From an uncultured Slackia sp. (lineage in GTDB: Bacteria > Actinomycetota > Coriobacteriia > Coriobacteriales > Eggerthellaceae), in contig CAKUIK010000024.1 of assembly GCA_934661005.1 (NCBI GenBank), positions 1 through 34,537 on the forward strand: a stretch of 34,537 nucleotides of DNA. The letters are read 5' to 3'. The first letter of the stretch is position 1, and each line of letters begins with the position of its first letter. Both the position numbers and the translations under genes were made by a program. The notes under the pieces were generated by a model. That model had not been told where the DNA came from. It ran no database searches and worked only from the letters and a program-made list of their open reading frames with translations. Shown here one piece after another: positions 16,563 to 24,828 of the stretch.

Positions 16563-16775
16563 CGCTGCGATTGGCTGCAGTTGATGGAAGCCCATTCGTC
16601 GCACCTTTCGTTCTTTGCTGCAATGCATCGAAGAACGTAGCCGCACGCGTCCTTCTTATCGTGTATATTCTTTTTCATTTCGGTGGCTCTTGTCGCAACC
16701 GTGTATCATGAATGGCATATTGTCGACTCGTACGCTTACTTCGCCTCGCGCGAGGTGGGTATGATTGGAGGGCAT

Positions 16776-17225
16776 ATGCGCTGCCCCGTTTGTGGCCACC
16801 CCGAATCTAAAGTCGTTGACTCTCGTCCCTCCGATGAGTTCAACTCAATTCGCCGTCGTCGCGAATGCCTGAAATGCGGAAACCGCTTCACGACGTACGA
16901 ACGCCTTGGAGACAACCCGATTATCGTTGTGAAATCCGACGGAACGACTCAGGTTTTCGATCGCGAGAAGCTCTACCGCGGCATCAGCATCGCCTGCGCG
17001 AAACGCCCTAATATCCCAAACGAGAAAAAAGCCGAGATCATTGACGACATCGAAGCAGAACTTCGTGCTGCTGGTCGTCTTGAAATCAAATCGAAAGACC
17101 TTGGCGATATCGTTCTTGAACACCTCCGAGGCCTCGACGATGTAGCCTACATTCGCTTCGCGAGCGTGTACAAAGATTTTCAAACCGTTCAGGAGTTCCG
17201 CGAAGCGCTTGAAGGCCTCGAATAA
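16776..17225 (+). CDS. nrdR: Transcriptional repressor NrdR
   Basis: NrdR represses ribonucleotide reductase genes in response to ATP/dATP. The 149 residues start with the zinc ribbon MRCPVCGHPE, zinc ligands C3, C6, C31 and C34 (CLKCGNRFTTYE). They continue with an ATP-cone domain (VVKSDGTTQVFDREKLYRGI to FASVYKDFQTVQEF). GGAGGGC stands just before the ATG. An open frame reaching 93 bases upstream adds non-family residues. dut follows 42 bases later, pairing two genes for deoxynucleotide balance. Confidence 0.96.
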   Translation: MRCPVCGHPESKVVDSRPSDEFNSIRRRRECLKCGNRFTTYERLGDNPIIVVKSDGTTQVFDREKLYRGISIACAKRPNIPNEKKAEIIDDIEAELRAAGRLEIKSKDLGDIVLEHLRGLDDVAYIRFASVYKDFQTVQEFREALEGLE

Positions 17226-17267
17226 CCGCGAAACTTGAGCTGTTGCATTATTGAGAAAGTTGCATCT

Positions 17268-17711
17268 ATGTCCTGTTTGAACATTCCCATAACAAAGCTC
17301 CGTGACGATGCCGTTATTCCCGTATATGCTTATCCGGGTGATGCTGGCGTTGATCTTCGCGCAGTCGAATCGGTGTCGCTTGCGCCTTTCGAACGCGCGT
17401 TGGTTTCCACGGGCCTTGCAATCGCTATTCCTGAAGGGTATGCGGGCTTCGTTCAGCCTCGTAGCGGCCTTGCTATTAAACAAGGCGTTACCGTGCTTAA
17501 TACGCCGGGACTCATCGATAGCCATTATCGAGGCGAGCTCAAAGTCGCCCTTATCAACCTCGACGCGCATTCCTCTTTCGAAGTAGCGCCAGGTGACCGA
17601 ATCGCCCAGCTTGTGATTCAGAAGGTTGAAAATGTTGAATGGAGCATTGTCGACCAGCTTGACGATACTGAACGCGGATGCGGCGGCTTTGGCAGCTCTG
17701 GCGTTCAATAG
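17268..17711 (+). CDS. dut: Deoxyuridine 5'-triphosphate nucleotidohydrolase (dUTPase)
   Basis: Hydrolyses dUTP to dUMP, keeping uracil out of DNA and feeding dTMP synthesis. The 147 residues show all five trimeric dUTPase motifs: DAGVDLRA, PRSGLA, NTPGLIDSHYRGELKV, GDRIAQLVI, and the C-terminal RGCGGFGSSG. The start chosen is the ATG after GAGAAAG; another in-frame start 33 bases upstream lacks support. The strongly conserved arginine of motif V is present in ERGCGGFGSSG. Confidence 0.96.
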   Translation: MSCLNIPITKLRDDAVIPVYAYPGDAGVDLRAVESVSLAPFERALVSTGLAIAIPEGYAGFVQPRSGLAIKQGVTVLNTPGLIDSHYRGELKVALINLDAHSSFEVAPGDRIAQLVIQKVENVEWSIVDQLDDTERGCGGFGSSGVQ

Positions 17712-17729
17712 CAACAGAATCCGTCACTT

Positions 17730-17765
17730 GTGGAGCCCTCGGCGTTCGATGCTCGAGGGCTCCAC
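17730..17765 (+). terminator. Long hairpin after dut
   Basis: GTGGAGCCCTCG (17730-17741) pairs perfectly with CGAGGGCTCCAC (17754-17765) with a 12-base loop; no T-run follows. The next 195 bases up to gdhA contain no gene; a gdhA promoter must lie there but I could not define it with confidence. Confidence 0.65.
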
Positions 17766-17960
17766 TCGGTATCGGCGGCTTCACAGCGAAGGTAAGCGGT
17801 CGTTTCGACGATTATTTTCACCGGGCTCGTAACTTTCTCGCAATGCGTAACATTCATGAAACACGAGCCACGTATGCTAAACCACATCAGAAGGGGAGGC
17901 GCAGGTATGCGCCCTGCGGCTTTGGCCGACCCGCATTAACATTGCGTGAAGGAGAATCGC

Positions 17961-19316
17961 ATGTCCTACGCCGAACGAATTCTTGAGGAGCTGAAGGTAA
18001 AGAACGCCGACCAGCCCGAATTCATCCAAGCCGCCACTGAAATTCTGAGCACGCTTGGCCCTGCGCTTGACGCACATCCCGAATATGAAGAGAACGCGCT
18101 GCTCGAGCGCTTCGTGGAGCCCGAGCGCATTGTGATGTTCCGCGTTCCTTGGGTTGATGACTCTGGCAAGGTCCAGGTCAATCGCGGCTATCGCGTCGAA
18201 TTCAACTCGGCTATTGGCCCCTACAAGGGCGGTCTGCGCTTCAACCCCACGGTCACTCTCGGCATGCTGAAGTTCTTGGGTCTGGAGCAGATTCTTAAAA
18301 ATAGCCTTACCACCCTTCCCATGGGCGGAGGCAAAGGCGGTTCCGATTTTGACCCCAAGGGCAAGTCCAACAACGAAATCATGCATTTCTGCCAGTCTTT
18401 CATGACTGAGCTCTGCCGCCATATTGGCCCCAACACCGATGTGCCTGCGGGCGATTTGGGCGTTGGCGGCCGCGAGGTTGCCTATATGTTTGGCCAGTAC
18501 AAGCGCATCCGCAATGAGTGGACTGGCGTTCTTACCGGCAAGGGCCTTTCCTTCGGCGGCTCTCTCGCACGTACCGAAGCGACCGGCTATGGCCTCGTGT
18601 ATTTCGTCGATGAGTATCTGAAGTCGAACGGCGATTCTTTCGAGGGCAAGAACGTTGTCGTGCATGGCTCTGGTAATGTTGCGATTTACGCCGTTCAGAA
18701 AGTTTCCCAGCTTGGCGGCAAAGTGCTCGCGTGCTCCGATACCCATGGCTGGGTTGAAGATCCCGAAGGCATTGACTATAAGGTTCTCGAAAACGTCTAC
18801 AACAAGAAGCGTTCCGGCCACGATAAGGGCGTTACGCTTGCCATGTACCTCAACGAGCGCCCGAATGCTATTTGGCACGAAGAAAACGGTCGTGGCGTAT
18901 GGCAGGTTCCTTGCGACATCGCCCTGCCGTGCGCTCGCGAGAATACGCTGCTTCTCGAAGACGCCCAGGCTCTTGTCGCCAATGGTTGCAAGGTCGTAGG
19001 CGAGGGCGCAAATATGCCGTCCACGATTGAGGCGACGAACTACTTCCTCGAGAATGGTGTCGCTTTCATGCCCGGCAAAGCAGCAAATGCGGGCGGCGTG
19101 CTTGTTTCGGGTCTTGAGATGAGCCAAAACGCTGAGCATCTTTCCTGGACCTTCGAAGAGGTTGACGGCAAACTCGAGCAGCTCATGCGCGGTATGTTCC
19201 ATAACGTTGACGATACCGCCAAAAAGTACGGCCACGAGGGCAACTTCGTGATGGGTGCTAACATTGCTGGTTTCGAAAAGGTCGCCGATGCCATGATCGC
19301 TCAGGGCGTTTGCTAA
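17961..19316 (+). CDS. gdhA: NADP-type glutamate dehydrogenase
   Basis: Interconverts glutamate and 2-oxoglutarate plus ammonia, linking nitrogen assimilation with amino-acid catabolism. The 451 residues match the hexameric 50-kDa class throughout: YRVEFNSAIGPYKGGLRF, the catalytic lysine region PMGGGKGGSDFDPKGKS, DVPAGDLGVGGREVAYM, the Rossmann region VVVHGSGNVAIYA, and PGKAANAGGVLVSGLEMSQN. AAGGAG precedes the ATG. The codon choice is strongly biased to G/C-ending and common codons, as expected for an abundant enzyme. Cofactor preference (NADP versus NAD) is inferred from class. A strong terminator follows. Confidence 0.96.
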   Translation: MSYAERILEELKVKNADQPEFIQAATEILSTLGPALDAHPEYEENALLERFVEPERIVMFRVPWVDDSGKVQVNRGYRVEFNSAIGPYKGGLRFNPTVTLGMLKFLGLEQILKNSLTTLPMGGGKGGSDFDPKGKSNNEIMHFCQSFMTELCRHIGPNTDVPAGDLGVGGREVAYMFGQYKRIRNEWTGVLTGKGLSFGGSLARTEATGYGLVYFVDEYLKSNGDSFEGKNVVVHGSGNVAIYAVQKVSQLGGKVLACSDTHGWVEDPEGIDYKVLENVYNKKRSGHDKGVTLAMYLNERPNAIWHEENGRGVWQVPCDIALPCARENTLLLEDAQALVANGCKVVGEGANMPSTIEATNYFLENGVAFMPGKAANAGGVLVSGLEMSQNAEHLSWTFEEVDGKLEQLMRGMFHNVDDTAKKYGHEGNFVMGANIAGFEKVADAMIAQGVC

Positions 19317-19339
19317 AAGCGAATTCAAAATGCAATTGA

Positions 19340-19370
19340 AAAACGCAGGTCAAATGACCTGCGTTTTTTG
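19340..19370. terminator. Terminator after gdhA
   Basis: ACGCAGGTC pairs with GACCTGCGT (within 19343-19364) and is followed by a six-base T-run. Poly-A on the other side makes it usable from the minus strand as well, where a gene ends at 19453. Confidence 0.9.
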
Positions 19371-19452
19371 TTTCGAATCATTTTTAAAAAGGCTCAAGGC
19401 CGCCTGGGGCCAACGAGAATCAGCGAACGCGAAAAAGCGGGCAGCACGGCTT

Positions 19453-20040
19453 TTATTCGGCCTTGGTTTCCTCCGCGTCAGCTTGCGCTTCCGGCTTAAC
19501 GGAATTCACATTCTGGGGCGGCATTGTCACCGCATCCGCCTCACTTTGGGGCGCACCTTCCGCCGCGCCGGCCTCATTGCCGCATTCTGTCTTAGGGGCG
19601 CCGGTTGCGGCAGGTTCTGGCTGTACGTCAATAGGCAGCGGGTAGCCGCAATGCATGCAGAACTTTGCATCGGTCGCTACCGTTCCACCGCATTCGGGAC
19701 AGGTTTTGGGTTTCGCCGTATTACGGGCGGCCTCTGCCTCTGCTGCGATACGCTGCAATTCATCTGCAATATTGGCTCTCTCTTGAGCGATAGCGTCAAG
19801 ATCGGCAATGAGCTGCTCGCGGCCAGCGAGAAGGGAGGCATCTGCCTTAACCGCCTCAATCATGCTTTCGCCGAGAGCGGCACATGCATCTTTCCAGCGG
19901 CGATCGATTTCCCCCTGTTTAAAACGCAAGTTTGCGCTATCGGCCATACGGCCCGCAGCAGAAGCACCCTTGTTGAGCATATCGCCTGCCGCCGCGGCGC
20001 TTTTGTTGAACATGTCGTTCAAATCGTCCATAAAACCCAT
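19453..20040 (-). CDS. Zinc-ribbon protein with helical N-terminus, function unknown
   Basis: A 195-residue protein with AAGGAGGACTGATC before its ATG. Residues 1-40 are Ala/Gly/Met-rich and amphipathic (DDLNDMFNKSAAAAGDML). Residues about 45-108 are predicted coiled coil. A zinc ribbon follows (TCPECGGTVATDAKFCMHCG, four cysteines at about 114-131). The final 60 residues are an acidic, Ala/Pro/Glu-rich, probably disordered tail. It begins 2 bases after the stop of the upstream membrane protein gene, so both are made from one transcript and may act together. I do not recognise a named family. Confidence 0.75.
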   Translation of the reverse strand: MGFMDDLNDMFNKSAAAAGDMLNKGASAAGRMADSANLRFKQGEIDRRWKDACAALGESMIEAVKADASLLAGREQLIADLDAIAQERANIADELQRIAAEAEAARNTAKPKTCPECGGTVATDAKFCMHCGYPLPIDVQPEPAATGAPKTECGNEAGAAEGAPQSEADAVTMPPQNVNSVKPEAQADAEETKAE

Positions 20041-20042
20041 GA

Positions 20043-20717
20043 TCAGTCCTCCTTAGTCGGCGTTGCACCCATCATAGCAACATAGGCTGAAAAGGCGGCG
20101 CTTCGTGTCGAAACCGTAATGGATCGCTTCGCGCCGTCTTCGAATGTCCTCTCGAATGTCACCTTATTCGGCAGAAGCGAAACACAGAGCCCCGCACCAA
20201 ACATGTAGCCCATACTTGTGACGATTCCATATATGAGCAGGGTAGATTCACGCGAAAACGAAAGCGATGCAATCGCCGCAACGACTTCCCATACGATAAG
20301 CGCGCAAACAACAGCCGCAACCAGTGCGTACACATACGTCCAGAACGTTCGTGCATCTTCGGGAGCGCGCAGCGTTGCTTCAGCCGCGATAATTAGGGCG
20401 ACGATTCCAGTTGAAGAAAGCGTCTCAAGAAACTCGTTGTTTGTGCGCCCAAAAAGCGAGAAATCAAATACGTAGAGCGCAACGCTCACGACAATAATCG
20501 CAAATGAAGAAAGAAGCGGCATTGATTGCCTGATGCGAGTCGAGAAAGGCCTTTCTTCAGACATTTCGGATGTCGCCCTAACGCTAACGAGCTTTCCGTG
20601 CGGATGTCGCATACCGCCAATCTTCACATTGCGGCCCATTCCGGACATCTCATCATTTTTCACAACCACCCATCCAATGAGGGCAATAATCAGCACTGCG
20701 GCTACGATAATCTCCAT
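20043..20717 (-). CDS. Hypothetical membrane protein with about five membrane spans
   Basis: A 224-residue protein; GAAAGGAA precedes the ATG, which gives a hydrophobic N-terminal span (residues 2-19, IIVAAVLIIALIGWVVV). A hydrophilic loop of about 45 residues follows, then four more spans near 68-88, 99-118, 127-150 and 158-182. The last 40 residues are hydrophilic. No motif known to me is present. It is the first gene of a two-gene unit with the zinc-ribbon protein. An open frame 39 bases further upstream lacks a ribosome-binding site. The 160-base gap to the divergent rnhA must hold promoters for both; I could not assign them. Confidence 0.7.
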   Translation of the reverse strand: MEIIVAAVLIIALIGWVVVKNDEMSGMGRNVKIGGMRHPHGKLVSVRATSEMSEERPFSTRIRQSMPLLSSFAIIVVSVALYVFDFSLFGRTNNEFLETLSSTGIVALIIAAEATLRAPEDARTFWTYVYALVAAVVCALIVWEVVAAIASLSFSRESTLLIYGIVTSMGYMFGAGLCVSLLPNKVTFERTFEDGAKRSITVSTRSAAFSAYVAMMGATPTKED

Positions 20718-20879
20718 AGCGTTCCTTTCAACAACCAGACGATTGTAACCGTACAAGAAAGCAAGATGCGCTCTTGTTGCCTTTTCGATAGCGTCGAGTG
20801 CTTGGCAAATATACGTGATACCATCGACTGACCAAAAAACCGATTGTGGTTAATCGCGGTTAAAGAAGAAAGGCCGATC

Positions 20880-21356
20880 ATGCATGTCACTATCTATTCC
20901 GACGGCTCGTCGCGCGGAAATCCTGGTCCGGGGGGCTATGGATCGGTCCTGCACTACACCGATCCCGCTGGGCAGCTCCACGTAAAAGAGCTTTCTCAGG
21001 GCTATGATTGCACCACAAATAACCGCATGGAGCTTCTGGGGGTTATCGTTGCCCTCGAGGCGCTCAAGCGCCCTTGCGAGATCGATGTCGTGTCCGACTC
21101 CCAATATGTCGTGAATGCCTTTAACGAGCATTGGATAGAAGGCTGGCTTAAGCGCGGCTGGAAGAACGCAAAGAAAGAACCTGTGAAGAACGCTGACCTG
21201 TGGAAGCGTCTCCTGAAAGCAAAAGAGCTCCACAATGTAACCTTCCATTGGGTAAAAGGGCATGCCGGCCATCCCGAAAACGAACGCTGCGATGAACTCG
21301 CGACCGCAGCAGCGGATGGGGAAGGAAGAATCGTCGACGAGGGTTTTCGAGCATAG
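20880..21356 (+). CDS. rnhA: Ribonuclease HI
   Basis: Degrades RNA in RNA-DNA hybrids. The 158 residues carry the type 1 RNase H signature: YSDGSSRGNPGPGGYG (first catalytic Asp), NNRMELLGVIVALEAL (Glu), DSQYVVNAF (Asp), and WVKGHAGHPENERCDELA (His and last Asp). The basic-handle region GWLKRGWKNAKKEPVKN is present as in the E. coli type. GAAGAAAGG precedes the ATG; an upstream in-frame start adds 12 residues without support. Confidence 0.96.
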   Translation: MHVTIYSDGSSRGNPGPGGYGSVLHYTDPAGQLHVKELSQGYDCTTNNRMELLGVIVALEALKRPCEIDVVSDSQYVVNAFNEHWIEGWLKRGWKNAKKEPVKNADLWKRLLKAKELHNVTFHWVKGHAGHPENERCDELATAAADGEGRIVDEGFRA

Positions 21357-21410
21357 CGACATTAATATGTTTGAGTGCCATCCGACGATATCGCATTCAC
21401 AATCGAGCAA

Positions 21411-21445
21411 TAAGAAAGAGGAGGCAAGTGCCTCCTCTTTCTTAT
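21411..21445. terminator. Bidirectional terminator between rnhA and the 59-aa gene
   Basis: TAAGAAAGAGGAGGC (21411-21425) pairs perfectly with GCCTCCTCTTTCTTA (21430-21444). The distal arm is T-rich on both strands, ideal for two converging genes. Confidence 0.88.
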
Positions 21446-21621
21446 GCGTCATTCTTTTTCGATTGAGAACGCTTTTTAGGTTTTGTTCCCTCATCGCCCA
21501 CGACAACGAATTGAGGCGAATCGAGTAGAAATTCTTTCAAAAAAGCCGCTTCATCTGCCGTAAGCCTGTGACCCGTCTCATGCGAATGCATGCTTCGCGG
21601 CTCCTCTGCGGTTGTGCCCAT
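21442..21621 (-). CDS. Small protein, 59 residues, function unknown
   Basis: The ATG follows a very good ribosome-binding site (GAGAAGGAG on the minus strand). The peptide begins MGTTAEEPRSMHSHETGHRL, has a short amphipathic segment ADEAAFLKEFLLDSPQFVVV, and ends in a very basic Lys/Arg/Ser tail. Its stop lies within the bidirectional terminator. The open frame extends 51 bases upstream, but only this start has a Shine-Dalgarno. No family is recognised. Between it and the next + gene (21622-21954) I see no further gene, only a TATAAT at 21892-21897 with no matching -35. Confidence 0.6.
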   Translation of the reverse strand: MGTTAEEPRSMHSHETGHRLTADEAAFLKEFLLDSPQFVVVGDEGTKPKKRSQSKKNDA

Positions 21622-21954
21622 GTTTGCTCCTTCTCCCCTGGGTGCGCGCAAACATTCCCCTTTAATGCGCACCTCATCGCGTTTTCTACGCGTTTCATCT
21701 GCGAAATCGTCTTTTCTTCAATACCTACTATAGTTGTCTCATTTCCATTCCAGACTCCACGATGCGGGTTTCGCGGGAGACGGCACTATTTAACGGGCAG
21801 CGGTCATGCAAGCTCTTTCATCGCGCCATAGATGTTTGAATATGGGTAAAAGAACTGTACACGCATAGCCGAGGCGCAGCAGCGTCGAGAGTATAATTAC
21901 GAATAGACGAAACAATGGCCGATACTGCGGCCCATAGCAAAGAGGTACACAAAC

Positions 21955-24735
21955 ATGGAATCCCCCGTAAAGCTCGGCTTTTTCGCAAAACGCGAGTTGC
22001 TTCAAATTGTCCCTTTGATGCCTTCGGGATCGACCTACGGCTTCATTTCAAGCGGCCTCGCCATGCCAAAGGGAGGCGCTTGCTACGTGGCGCGTTTCGA
22101 CAATCCGCTCAATCCTCGAGTAGCGCATATCGTGGCGTACATCGACTGGTTTGGTCGAGCGTATTCGTGTAATGAGCCAATCGATAGAGAGCCGCTGCGT
22201 GATCCCGATTTAGCCCTCTATACCATTGGCGACAACAACGCTTCGTCGAACGCCGACAACGCGAACGACATCGTTATTTCCGAAGGGGGACAGGCCACAG
22301 CCCCTGCGCGATTGGATGTGTTTTCATCGGACGGCTCGCGTCGAACGCTCGCCGAAGTTCAAGTTGAAGATGTCGAGAGCACAAGGAAAGCCAGGGTGAG
22401 CTACGTCTCGGTCGACTCCTCGTTCCCTGCGAAATTCAACGTCGTAAACCCCTCGAGTTATCTCGAGTTCATGTCAACAGCCTTCCTCGCGTTTATCGAA
22501 TTCGGCCATTGTGACGAAATAGAACCCAGCTGCTCGGAAAACGACGCTTCCGCCAGCGCAGCGGCATCATCCAGGGCGTTTGATTTAGGCGCGGTATTTT
22601 CTCGCCTGCAACAACCGAATTTCTTCGACGCCATCAATAGGGAAGTTCTTGAAGCGGAAACATCGTGGGCCGAAAATTCGGCTTGCGCGCGTGGCATCGA
22701 GAAGCATCTCGTGAATGCCCTTCGCGAAACTGAACTCATTGGGGCTTCGTCCGAAGAGCTCGAAGTCGAAGGAGCCGCCGAAGGACCGAATGCGCGCCTT
22801 ATCCGCACGGCACGTTATTCGAACCTGTTTTACCTCGACTTTGTCTACAACACGCAAAACGAATGCCTCGAAGATGGCGGATTCACGTCAAGCGACGCTA
22901 CTCGCGCGATAAGGCATAAGCTTTTACGCGCCGAAGGAGCCCTTAACCGATTCCTTCTTGTGTCAGATTTCCTGGAAAGCGAGGGCGATGCTGCATTCGA
23001 GCAGACAGAGGCAGACATCGCAAGGCTCGCCGACTCTTTCGTTGACTACATTTGCGTGCCAGCGCCCGATCCGAATTCGCCGCTTGAATCAACGGGACGG
23101 TGGAATGCCCACCTCGCAATAGCCCAAGCGGCAGAGCTCTGGCGCACGCCCTATCGAATTCCCTATGAATTCTGTCTGAATGAAGCCTGCACCGAAGTCG
23201 GCTTCAATTTGGCCGTGCCTTGCAAATCGGCCATGGCGCAAACCCATTGGGACGAAAGCGTCAACGGTTATCAGCCGTATACCTCATTCGAATTGAGCGC
23301 GATTGAAGCGCGCTATGCCGCCCATGCCGCACTCCTGGCGGCATCCTGCGCATTCCATGCCTCTGAGTCAATCGATAAGGTCTGCGTGAATTGCCTGCGC
23401 GATGGCTATGCGAACGACATCGTCATATCGGTCGAATTCGATCGGAGCACACTCTGCGACGCATATTCCGCAAGCAAGGCAAACGCATTCGAAGAGCCCT
23501 TTGAAACACTTTCTCGCTTCAATGCCCGTTATAAGCTCGAAGGCGATAGCGGGCTTACGGGAATTGAAAAGCTCTTTTCGCTTGGCAAAGGGAGTTTTAA
23601 ATCGAGCTTCGAGCCCTTGGTGGCCAACGACGAAACGCCGTTCAACGACCGAGCGCGCGAACTTCTCCATGTCGACTGCCCTAAGCGCATGACTATTTTC
23701 GAAGACGGGCATCGGCGTGAGTATGCCGAAGAAGTCTCTGTCGCGCTCGATGACGGCATCGAAAACGCCGAGCTCGCTTTGAAACACATACATGACCGCA
23801 CCGAAGACTTGCTCGTGCGTGATATTTGCAACCGGCTTTTGGCTGCGTTTTCGCAAGGCGTCTTAGGAGAGACTTCATTTCTTGAGGTCAAAGAAGCATT
23901 CTTGGACGCATATGACCTTAAGCCCGCGATGATGCGTGCTGCATCGCTCATGCGCGACGATGACCCCGCTGCCATCGGCCTGCTTGAAGAATTGGCAGCG
24001 AAGGGCGATTCGATCGAAGTATTTAATGACACTTCACGAGTATGCTACCGCTATTTTGACAACTATGAGACCCGAGCGATTTACGCCAAACGGTGCCTTG
24101 ACGACGCTCGGGGTCGTATCGTGAATCCGCTTGCCGATGAAGTATTCCTCGCTCACGATTCGCTCGCACAGGAGCTCACGACAACGATTACCGGAGCCGA
24201 CGAAGCACTCAAGCATGCTCAACGCTGCATCGAACTTTCCCCGGCTCGCTCCTATTCGTATTTGCGCGCAGCGCGAGCGTACTTCATGAAAGACGATTAC
24301 GAGAACGAAGCGAACATGTGCTGTAAAGCACTCGAGATGGCATGGCGGCCAGATGACGCGGGCCTCGCGTTTTATTGGCTCGCGTATTCGTTCTGGAAAC
24401 TCGAGAAATATGAGGCAGCGGTTGCCTGCTACAGGCGATGCACCCTGCTCAATTCTTATATGGCTGAAGAGGCAAAATCGGAACTCGATGAATTGCTTTC
24501 ATCGGTCAAGGGGTTGAAGCGCCACACAATCGAAGAGGATGAGGCCATACTCGAAGCACTTGGCGTTCCCGTAAACGCGTTAACCGAAAACTCGTCATTC
24601 CTTCTCGACGCGGCTCACGAGGCCATCGACTCGTCGGCCGTCTCGCTCGGTTGCATTTTTGCCGTTTCGGGCGTTCGAGTTAATCGCGACGATGCCATTG
24701 TTCCTATAGTTCGCGCACTGAATGCAACCATGTAG
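21955..24735 (+). CDS. Large cytoplasmic protein with C-terminal TPR-like repeats, function unknown
   Basis: A 926-residue protein with no signal peptide and no membrane span. An AAAGAGG stands upstream of the ATG. The N-terminal 95 residues (GFFAKRELLQIVPLMPSG onwards) look like a compact globular domain, and a low-complexity Ser/Ala/Asp linker is found at about 95-130 and again near 190-205. The middle is unrecognised. Residues about 620-830 are helical and repeat-like; ALKHAQRCIELSPARSYSYL, EANMCCKALEMAWRPDD and YEAAVACYRRCTLLNSYM fit TPR helices. It stands alone between terminators. TPRs suggest a protein-protein scaffold, but the function is unknown. Confidence 0.75.
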   Translation: MESPVKLGFFAKRELLQIVPLMPSGSTYGFISSGLAMPKGGACYVARFDNPLNPRVAHIVAYIDWFGRAYSCNEPIDREPLRDPDLALYTIGDNNASSNADNANDIVISEGGQATAPARLDVFSSDGSRRTLAEVQVEDVESTRKARVSYVSVDSSFPAKFNVVNPSSYLEFMSTAFLAFIEFGHCDEIEPSCSENDASASAAASSRAFDLGAVFSRLQQPNFFDAINREVLEAETSWAENSACARGIEKHLVNALRETELIGASSEELEVEGAAEGPNARLIRTARYSNLFYLDFVYNTQNECLEDGGFTSSDATRAIRHKLLRAEGALNRFLLVSDFLESEGDAAFEQTEADIARLADSFVDYICVPAPDPNSPLESTGRWNAHLAIAQAAELWRTPYRIPYEFCLNEACTEVGFNLAVPCKSAMAQTHWDESVNGYQPYTSFELSAIEARYAAHAALLAASCAFHASESIDKVCVNCLRDGYANDIVISVEFDRSTLCDAYSASKANAFEEPFETLSRFNARYKLEGDSGLTGIEKLFSLGKGSFKSSFEPLVANDETPFNDRARELLHVDCPKRMTIFEDGHRREYAEEVSVALDDGIENAELALKHIHDRTEDLLVRDICNRLLAAFSQGVLGETSFLEVKEAFLDAYDLKPAMMRAASLMRDDDPAAIGLLEELAAKGDSIEVFNDTSRVCYRYFDNYETRAIYAKRCLDDARGRIVNPLADEVFLAHDSLAQELTTTITGADEALKHAQRCIELSPARSYSYLRAARAYFMKDDYENEANMCCKALEMAWRPDDAGLAFYWLAYSFWKLEKYEAAVACYRRCTLLNSYMAEEAKSELDELLSSVKGLKRHTIEEDEAILEALGVPVNALTENSSFLLDAAHEAIDSSAVSLGCIFAVSGVRVNRDDAIVPIVRALNATM

Positions 24736-24766
24736 CGCAGAAGACCGCAATACCTCATTCAATAAG

Positions 24767-24806
24767 AAAATCCCCAGGTCCCGAAAGACATCTGGGGATT
24801 TATCTT
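24767..24806. terminator. Bidirectional terminator between the 926-aa gene and the metal ATPase
   Basis: AAATCCCCAG (24768-24777) pairs perfectly with CTGGGGATTT (24792-24801). T-rich tracts follow on both strands (TATCTTC on +, TTTTCTTATT on -). Confidence 0.88.
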
Positions 24807-24828
24807 CGTGTAAACGCGCGGGAAATAG

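Noticed and set aside
16704..16709. TATCAT near nrdR as a -10 box
   Set aside because: The nearest TTGTCG is only 8 bases upstream, too close for a promoter.
17877..19328. 483-codon open frame on the minus strand opposite gdhA
   Set aside because: It mirrors the G/C-biased third positions of gdhA, has no ribosome-binding site, and gives a composition unlike any protein family.
21892..21897. TATAAT as promoter of the 926-residue gene
   Set aside because: No -35-like hexamer lies 15-19 bases upstream; kept only as a remark.
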